DNA of 64,000 bases, taken from the NCBI GenBank assembly GCA_963843255.1, contig CAWJJQ010000003.1, forward strand, positions 124,001 to 188,000, in the 5' to 3' direction. Shown here in pieces: positions 57,506-64,000 of the stretch. How positions within the stretch are numbered: position 1 is the first letter of the stretch; each line of letters opens with the position of its first letter. The notes below the pieces were generated by a model that ran no database searches, was not told the DNA's origin, and saw only the letters and a list, made by a program, of their open reading frames with translations. The stretch comes from Bog-159 sp963843255. Lineage in GTDB: Bacteria > Acidobacteriota > Terriglobia > Bryobacterales > Bryobacteraceae. A program made the translations under genes and the position numbers.

Positions 57506-59212
57506 TTATTTTGCATTGGGTAGCAGGCCCTTTTCGACCAGCACGGGCGGCCTGCGGTGCCGGGTGGCCTGTTCATAAGCAAACGCCCAGCCGAGTAAGT
57601 CGCCGTCTTTCCATAGCCGCGCGGACAGCTCTAAACCGAACGGAAGGCCGCCGGGATAGAATCCGCCGGGGACAACTACCGCGGGGACGCCGATCATGTT
57701 GACCCATCCGGTGGCGCTGTGTGGACCTTCGCTGATCTTTCCGTCTTGTGGCATGGTCTCATCGGGTGGCGGCATTTGGGTGGCCGGGTAGACGAACCCG
57801 TCCAGATGCAGCCGGTTCAGCGTTTCGTTGTAGGCATCGAGCGCCCTTTGGCGGGGGGCAAGCACGTTGGCGGCGGCTTGCGGATCGCTCTCGAATAAGG
57901 CCTGGGTCAGCGGCCGCCGGTCCTTTGGAGCGGTCTCATCGAAGCCGCCGATGATGGTGGCCGGCAGAGCAGCCCCAACCGCCTTCTGGTATTCGGCGGC
58001 CGAGTGGTATTGCGCCGGGCCAAACCCGGCCAGGAATTTTTCGGTGCCTTCGCGGATGTAAGGCACGGTGGCCACGCGAGCCGCGATTGCCGCAAAGCTA
58101 TCCGGAAGAATGGCATCGTCGAAAACCACGGTGGCGCCCGCCGCGCGCAGCCCTTCGAGAGCTTTCATAAAGACGGCACGCGTCTCGGGGCGCAAAGGGA
58201 GGCGGGCATCGGCGGTAGCGGCTTTGACTTGGGCGGGGGACGCGGACGCTGGGATGCCCTGAAACGGAATGCCCGCTCCGTCCAGGATGAAGACCGGAAC
58301 GCCGAAGCGTTTGCCTTTTAGAGAGTCCGCTTTCAGGTACTGCGTATAAGGGCCGGGCTCGGCTCGGGCGGCTGACCCGATGGTGCGCGGATCGGCGGGA
58401 TCTTCTCCGGCTATGACGCCGAGCGCAATGGCGGCATCGGTTACGTCGCGGGCGATGGGGCCGGTGTTGTCGAGCAGCCAGTCGAGCGGCGCGATGCCGG
58501 CGATGCTCACCAGGCCGCGCGTGGGGAAGACGCCGACCACCGAACTGGTGGCGGCAGGCATGCGGATGGAGTTGCCGGTGTCGGTGCCGTTGCCCAGCAA
58601 TGCGAAGTTTGAGGTGACGGCTGTGACGGTGCCTCCGGACGAACCGCCGGGGCTGAAGCGCACGTCATAAGCGTTGCCGGTGCGTCCGAAGGCAGTGCTG
58701 CGGCTGGTATCGCTGGCCGCGAAATCCGGCATGTTGGTCTGGCCGAGGATGACGGCCCCGGCCGCGCGCAGCCTGGCGACGATGGTGGCGTCCTTTGGCG
58801 CGACCAGCTCGTGGCCGGGGATCATATAGCCTTTCCAGCCATCCGTTGTGATCAGACCTTTCACGCTGGTGTTGGCCTTGGTAACTATGGGAACGCCCCA
58901 CATGGGACCATGCGCAAAACCAGAGCCACCCGCTTTTGCTTCTGCGTCTTCGCGCTCGGCGGAGGCCAGGGCTCCGTGCTGGTCGAGGTTCTGCACCGCG
59001 CGATAAATCCCGTTGTATTTTTGGATTCGGGCGATGTGCCAGCGCACGACTTCGGTCACTGTGTATTTATGGGTGAGATAGAACTGCTCCAACTGCGGAA
59101 TCGTGACATCGAGAAGGTCGCGATCCATCGATTGCTGGGAGTTTTTGAGGCAGCCGGTCTGTAGGATGGACAGGATTATCAGGAGAGAATTGGCTGCTAG
59201 TTTCATGACCAT
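57506..59212 (-). CDS. Amidase-signature lipoprotein
   Basis: 568 residues. LLIILSILQTGC is a lipobox with the acylated Cys at 21, so the enzyme is probably anchored in the envelope. The amidase-signature triad is complete: K112 in VTKANTS, the cis-Ser S191 in GGSSGG and the nucleophile S215 in DTGNSIRMPAA (usually GGSIR; here GNSIR). The family hydrolyses amide bonds of many small molecules, and this envelope form resembles secreted Asp/Glu amidotransferase-like enzymes of soil bacteria. The substrate is unknown. Confidence 0.92.
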   Translation of the reverse strand: MVMKLAANSLLIILSILQTGCLKNSQQSMDRDLLDVTIPQLEQFYLTHKYTVTEVVRWHIARIQKYNGIYRAVQNLDQHGALASAEREDAEAKAGGSGFAHGPMWGVPIVTKANTSVKGLITTDGWKGYMIPGHELVAPKDATIVARLRAAGAVILGQTNMPDFAASDTSRSTAFGRTGNAYDVRFSPGGSSGGTVTAVTSNFALLGNGTDTGNSIRMPAATSSVVGVFPTRGLVSIAGIAPLDWLLDNTGPIARDVTDAAIALGVIAGEDPADPRTIGSAARAEPGPYTQYLKADSLKGKRFGVPVFILDGAGIPFQGIPASASPAQVKAATADARLPLRPETRAVFMKALEGLRAAGATVVFDDAILPDSFAAIAARVATVPYIREGTEKFLAGFGPAQYHSAAEYQKAVGAALPATIIGGFDETAPKDRRPLTQALFESDPQAAANVLAPRQRALDAYNETLNRLHLDGFVYPATQMPPPDETMPQDGKISEGPHSATGWVNMIGVPAVVVPGGFYPGGLPFGLELSARLWKDGDLLGWAFAYEQATRHRRPPVLVEKGLLPNAK

Positions 59213-59252
59213 TATCTGAACACATGGCCGCGTACGTGGGACTTGATAAGTA

Positions 59253-62049
59253 CTACGGCAGATCCAGGTCGAGGGCGTAGATGTCGGCGTAGCGATGGAT
59301 CACATTGGCCAGCGGCTGGCCGTCCGGGGCGAGGCCTGCAAAGCGATAAGTGCCGGGAATGCCGCGCTGAAGATTGTCCCATGCTGGTACTTTTTCCACC
59401 TTGCCGCCGGGTACGCTGACGCGATAGAGTCCATCTCGGGCGGCCGAGCGTTCCTGCCAGTAGATGAACTTACTGTCGGATGACCAGCTCATTCTGGAGG
59501 CCCTGCCGCCGGCTGCCAGGATCCTCCACTTGCCGGACGGTGGGTCGAACAACCTGATTCCCTTGCTGGATCGAGCCGCCAGGTAGCGGCCGTCGCGAGA
59601 CCAGTACGGCGCGTCAATATCGTCGTCCGCTCCGGGTAGCGTAGATACCCTGTGGGTCCCGAGGTCCAGAAGGCATTCTTGCGAGCCGATTGTGTTACCG
59701 TCCTTGTCCAGATACGCACGCCAGAATGCCAGCGTATTTCCATCCGCCGAGAACGATGGCACGTCCTCCCCGGATTGCTCGTTTTCGAAGAGTATCTCTG
59801 GTTTGCCGCCCTCCGCGGGGATAAGCCAGATCTTCCCTGGCTTATCCGGCAAAGTGACATGCGCTGCCAGGCGCTTGCCATCGGGTGACCATCTCATGCC
59901 GTAACCCTTCGCCGGCGGGAAAGTCAACTGCGTACGCTGGGTGCCGTCTGATCTGGCCCGCCACACAATGCTTTCCGGAAAGGTGGTGTATGCCAGCCAT
60001 TGTCCGTCAGGCGAGAAGACGCCATTGTCCGCGGAGATTCCAGCCAGTGGGGGCACGAATTTCTGCAGATTCTGGTCGTACCGTACGATTTGGCGGCTCT
60101 CGCTCTCCGATACGACGAACAATCGCTTGCCGTCCGGGCTAAATGCCGGAGGCGCCCATGCTGACGTGCTGAATCCCGCCGCATAGATTTCCATCGGCTG
60201 AGGTTTGCGCAAACCCCAGAAAGCCGTCTGCTCACGGATGGCCCACAGGCTGATTTTCTGACCGGATGCCTCGCGGAACAGGAAGTACCGGCCGTCCGGC
60301 GTCCACTTGCCCCGGCCGATTCCCTCACCCCACCGCGCCTGCGGGTTGTTACGGTCGGGCAGAAACGGGTGTAGGTACGTGCCGTCCGCGCGCACCTCCC
60401 AAAAAGTGGCCCCGCCGGTGGCGCCATTCATGCGGGTAAATCGGATCAAGCGGCCATCGGGCGACCAGTCATCCACCCCGGCATTCGCCACGATCTTATG
60501 CAGGCCGGAACCATCCGGGTTGACCAGCCACAAGTCAGAGTCGTGGTTGAAAACGATTCTGCGCCCGTTATGTGACCACCGGGCATCAGGGCTCCAGCGA
60601 TCGAAACAACGCGGATTGGCGAACCGCCGTTTAGTGGCAATCTCCAGACGAGACCTCGGTGCCCTCATTGGACTCCGACCCCTCGACCAAAAGCTCCGAC
60701 AAGTCCGGGGAGATGTCCAGCACCCGGCCATTTTGGAACGGCGCCGGTACGTCGATTACGTCGCCTCCCTCCACCGGGACTTGCACCAGCCTGAGGCGTC
60801 CTGGCTCTTCCTGGGTGAAGTACACCTTCTTGCCATCACTCGCGAGATGGGGTCCAGCGTGGGCCAGGTGAGTCAGTTGGACGACGTGAGTGACTCGCGG
60901 AGGTTTAGCCGGGCTCACCGCCAGCCATAACGCCAATGCCGCCGCGGCTGCCGTGAGGGCCGCGACTGCCATGCCCCACCGGCGGGAGCGTGGGGTGCGG
61001 GCCTCAGCCACCGCTCGCAAATCCGCCGCCATCTCAGCGGCAGTCTGATAGCGGCGCTCGCGGTCCTTCTGCAAGGACTTGTCGATGATCGCCGCGAGCT
61101 TGGGCGGAAGCCCCGACCGCAGTCCGCTGGCCGGACACGGCGCGCTGTTCACAATCGCCTGCTGTACTACAGCCGCCGTTTGGCCACCGAACGCGCCCAC
61201 GCCCGTGGCCATTTCATATAGCACCAGCCCGAAGGAGAACAGGTCCGTGCGGGGATCCAATTTCTCGCCGCGGATCTGTTCGGGCGACATGTAGCCGACC
61301 GTTCCCATGGCCGCGCCTGTGCGAGTGAGGCTGAGATCGGCCCTGGGGGCAGCCGGTTCGGGACTCTCGGCGATCTCCTGCCCTTGCAGCTTCGCCAAGC
61401 CGAAGTCCAGCACTTTCGCCTGGCCCTGCCTGGTGACGAAGATGTTCGCCGGCTTGATATCCCGATGAATTATGCCCAGCCCATGGGCTGCTTCCAGGGC
61501 GGCCGCGATTTGTACCGCCAGGTCCAGCAGAACGCCGATGTCCAGCGGCGCCCCGATGGCCTCGCGCAGTGTGCGGCCTTCCAGCAATTCCATCACGATA
61601 AAGGGCTGACCCTCGTGCTCTTCGATTTCGTGAATAGTGCAGATGTTGGGATGGCTCAGCGCCGATGCCGCGCGCGCCTCCCGCTCGAAGCGTTGCAGCG
61701 CCACAGGATCGGCGGACATAGCCTCCGGCAGGAACTTCAGGGCAACCTGGCGCCCCAGCCGGACATCCTCCGCGCGGTACACCAAGCCCATGCCGCCTCC
61801 GCCCAGCACGCCCAAAACGCGATAATGCGACACCCGCTTGCCGAGCCTCTCGGCGTTTGACTGGAGCGGCCTGGCGGCGCTATCCAACGCTTCCGCGCGC
61901 GATTGGTAGGCGAGCAGCGACTCAACTTCGCGGCGCAGGTCGTCGTCACCGGCGCAAGCGGCAGTCAGAACGTTTGGGCGGCCCGCAGCCGGAGATTCCT
62001 CCACCAGCGCAAGAATCCGCTTGACCGCCTGCCACCGCTCGGGGGTCAC
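59253..62049 (-). pseudogene. Ser/Thr kinase-WD40 propeller protein, two frameshifts
   Basis: One gene of about 930 codons is split. The start is the GTG at 62049, which overlaps the sigma-factor TGA (GTGA). The N-terminal TPERWQAVKRILA helix (sigma-kinase linkage region) is followed by a kinase with GGGGMGLVY, HRDIKPAN, DFG and SPEQ, and a transmembrane helix (WGMAVAALTAAAAALALWLAV). The propeller opens normally (LSELLVEGSESNEG), then moves to a second frame (LVWRLPLNGGSPIRVVSIAG) near 60660, and to a third (DARWSHNGRRIVFNHDSDLWL) near 60590. The shift pattern fits two single-base deletions. The kinase domain alone remains readable to a stop at 60631. Confidence 0.88.
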
Positions 62050-62612
62050 GCGAAGGCCCGGGCAATCTCGCGCACCAGCCACAGGCGCGCGGTCTTCCAC
62101 TCCCGCTTCACGGTTGCCGCGGAAATGTCGAGTGCCGTGGCGGTCTCCTCTACGCTGAGCCCGCTGAAGAAGCGCAGTTCAACGATGCGGGACTGGCGCG
62201 CGTCGATTTGCTCCAGTTTGGTAAGCGCCACGTCGAGAGACCGGATGTCGATCTGCCGGCTGTCGGCCAGAGCCAGGCGATCATCCAGGGTGATCTGCAG
62301 ACCGCAGCCGCGCTTTTGGGCGTGGCGCGCCTCGGCGTAGTTCACCAGAATACGGCGCATCATACCGGCCGCCAGACCCAGGACTTGCGGCCGGCAGGAC
62401 CAATCCACACGATACTGGCCGAGCAGGCGCAAATAGGCTTCATTGACCAACGCGGTGGGCTGCAGGGTGTGGCGGGGGCGCTCGTGTGCCAGGCAGGCCG
62501 CCGCCATGCGGTGCAATTCGGCGTAGAGGGCCGGCATCACCGCATCCAACGCGGCCTTGCCGCCCGCGCCAGATTCGGCAGGTGCAGCTCCGAAGCCGGG
62601 CAGATCACTCAT
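62046..62612 (-). CDS. ECF sigma factor (TIGR02999-like)
   Basis: 188 residues. Region 2-like HTLQPTALVNEAYLRLL opens the TIGR02999 subfamily. Region 4 is KLEQIDARQSRIVELRFFSGLSVEETATALDISAATVKREWKTARLWLVREI, with a clear helix-turn-helix. The TGA overlaps the GTG of the kinase, so sigma and kinase are translated as a pair, an arrangement known in Acidobacteriota and Planctomycetota where the kinase is thought to regulate the sigma factor. The kinase is broken here, so regulation may be altered. It is divergent from the Kelch gene with a 188-base shared upstream region. Confidence 0.93.
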   Translation of the reverse strand: MSDLPGFGAAPAESGAGGKAALDAVMPALYAELHRMAAACLAHERPRHTLQPTALVNEAYLRLLGQYRVDWSCRPQVLGLAAGMMRRILVNYAEARHAQKRGCGLQITLDDRLALADSRQIDIRSLDVALTKLEQIDARQSRIVELRFFSGLSVEETATALDISAATVKREWKTARLWLVREIARAFA

Positions 62613-62800
62613 CGCCTATGTTTAAGTGATTTTACGCCATCATAACGTTTCACGCAAACTCGTTCGGCCTAACAACCTTTCCGATAGTGGCGTCAACCGA
62701 GCCGGCAGTCACCAATCCAGAGGAAATCTTCGAGTAAGTGATCCCGCTTTGCTCGATTTCCTGCGTTTATAAGTAGAGTCCCTCAGAATCGGAGGCCAAA

Positions 62801-64000
62801 ATGAAAATTCTCACGCCGGGCAAAATGCAGCACCATGCCACGCGCCGATCCCTATCTGGCGCGGCTCTGATCGTTGCGGCGATGTCCTGGGCCAAACCAG
62901 CTTCGCCCCAGGTCTGGAGCCAATTATCGCCACTCGGCACGTTACCTAGTGCCCGCGCCGACGCTACCGCTATTTACAACCCGGCCACTAACTCCATGGT
63001 GATGTTCGCAGGCCTAACCGGCTCCTGCAGCACTCCGGGCGAAGTGACCCTGAACGATACCTGGCTTCTGAGCTCCGCCAATGGATTTGGGACGCCCACT
63101 TGGACCAACCTCATACCGAACGGCGATTCTGGGGCGCCGCCGGCCCGGCGCGGCCACACGGCCGTCTACGATGCTGCCAACGACCGCATGACCATCTTTG
63201 GTGGCGACGCTTTAGGTTGCAGCAGCAAGTTCAATGACGTCTGGGTGCTGGCCAACGCTACGGGTCATACCGGCACACCATCATGGATTCAACTATCGCC
63301 TACGGGTGGACCGCCGACGGCGCGGTCAGACACCACCGCGGTCTACGATCGCAGAAACAACATCATGATTGTCAGCGGCGGCACAGGAGACTTCGGCTCG
63401 CCTATCCACGACACTTGGGTACTGACGAACGCCAACGGGCTGAACGGCACACCGAAATGGATGCAGCTTGCGCCCACGGGCGGGCCGCCAACGGCCACTT
63501 GGGCACGCGCGACGGTCTATGATCCGGCAAGCAATCGGATGACTGTCTTCGGGGGCGGAAACTGCTGCGGAGGAACCCTCTATAACGAGGTCTGGGTACT
63601 TACCGGAGCGAACGGATTGGAAGCTGGTTCCCAGTGGATACAACTAAGCCCGACCGGTACCGCCCCGAAACCACGACTTGGCCCCACCGCAGTGTATGAC
63701 CAGCCCTCCAACCGGATGGTCGTTTTCGGGGGCGACCTGAGCACCCAAAACCCACCGACAGCACAGTCCAACTCAGTATGGGTGCTGACCCACGCCAACG
63801 GCCTGAACGGCACGCCCGCGTGGCTCAACATGACTACCTCCGGGACGCCGCCCTCCCCGCGCGGCGGCGACATCATGGAGCCGACTATGGTGTATGATCA
63901 GCGCACCGATCACTTTTTGATCTTCGGCGGGGCCAGCGGCAACACCGTTCTCAACGATTCCTGGGTGCTGCAAACGCAATCCCTGGCCGCCTCCCCCTTC
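62801..64000 (+). CDS. Secreted Kelch-repeat protein (3' partial)
   Basis: The frame is open to the right edge (400 codons). The ATG at 62801 has GGAGG six bases ahead and TATAAG at 62768 as a candidate -10. After an Arg-containing leader (ATRRSLSGAALIVAAMSWA), six or more Kelch units of ~50-60 residues follow, each with A.YD...NRM.IFGG....FNDVWVL..ANG and a connecting TPSWIQLSPTGGPP. This builds a beta-propeller, presumably extracellular. No catalytic residues were seen in this part. The ECF sigma gene is divergent and may control it. Confidence 0.88.
   Translation, partial: MKILTPGKMQHHATRRSLSGAALIVAAMSWAKPASPQVWSQLSPLGTLPSARADATAIYNPATNSMVMFAGLTGSCSTPGEVTLNDTWLLSSANGFGTPTWTNLIPNGDSGAPPARRGHTAVYDAANDRMTIFGGDALGCSSKFNDVWVLANATGHTGTPSWIQLSPTGGPPTARSDTTAVYDRRNNIMIVSGGTGDFGSPIHDTWVLTNANGLNGTPKWMQLAPTGGPPTATWARATVYDPASNRMTVFGGGNCCGGTLYNEVWVLTGANGLEAGSQWIQLSPTGTAPKPRLGPTAVYDQPSNRMVVFGGDLSTQNPPTAQSNSVWVLTHANGLNGTPAWLNMTTSGTPPSPRGGDIMEPTMVYDQRTDHFLIFGGASGNTVLNDSWVLQTQSLAASPF

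Overview
The window looks like a chromosomal segment of a soil-type member of the Acidobacteriota, close in gene content to the Solibacter/Bryobacter group. This is an inference from families typical of that phylum: two long duplicated-permease (ADOP) proteins, a VWFA-related secreted protein, two Ser/Thr kinases fused to WD40-like propellers, an ECF sigma factor overlapping a kinase, an Oar-like TonB receptor, a TIGR03435-type relic, a HAF-repeat protein and many secreted beta-propellers. The DNA is GC-rich throughout, so long antisense open frames are common and were ignored. No rRNA, tRNA, CRISPR array, transposase or phage gene was recognised.

Layout. 0-7 kb: secreted propeller/Ig protein (cut by the left edge), a transmembrane kinase, a lyase-like propeller and a small Cys-containing protein. 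7-17 kb is a housekeeping block: secA, a membrane-anchored partner, a candidate promoter-hairpin-terminator small RNA, an ABC exporter broken by one frameshift, ribonuclease J, an FmdB zinc ribbon, and an F0 block atpZ-atpI-atpB-atpE without F1 genes. 17-32 kb is catabolic and secreted: aldo/keto reductase, VWA protein, YncE-like propeller, TonB receptor, mannonate dehydratase plus GntP permease, DinB, ankyrin protein, a GH9 glycosidase with DUF3455, and an aldehyde dehydrogenase. 32-41 kb: two ADOP permeases flanking an orphan secreted protein and a TPR protein, then a coiled-coil protein and a secreted orphan. 41-43.5 kb: a Rieske protein and a cytochrome b fused to two cytochrome c domains.

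From 43.5 to 55 kb the sequence is unusually scarred. It holds a collapsed blaI-blaR1 operon with its operator still visible, a minimal NHEJ pair (LigD-type polymerase and Ku, convergent with overlapping stops), a decayed second copy of an arylsulfotransferase/hydrolase pair beside the intact pair, a TIGR03435 relic, and an RND efflux permease broken by at least ten frame changes although its adaptor gene is intact. 56-64 kb: HAF-repeat protein, lipoprotein amidase, a kinase-propeller gene with two frameshifts translationally coupled to an ECF sigma factor, and a Kelch-repeat protein cut by the right edge.

The most notable signals are the blaI/blaR1 relic, the decayed tandem duplication, the orphan RNA transcription unit before the ABC gene, and an ATP synthase c subunit carrying Na+-type ligand residues at exactly the expected spacing.
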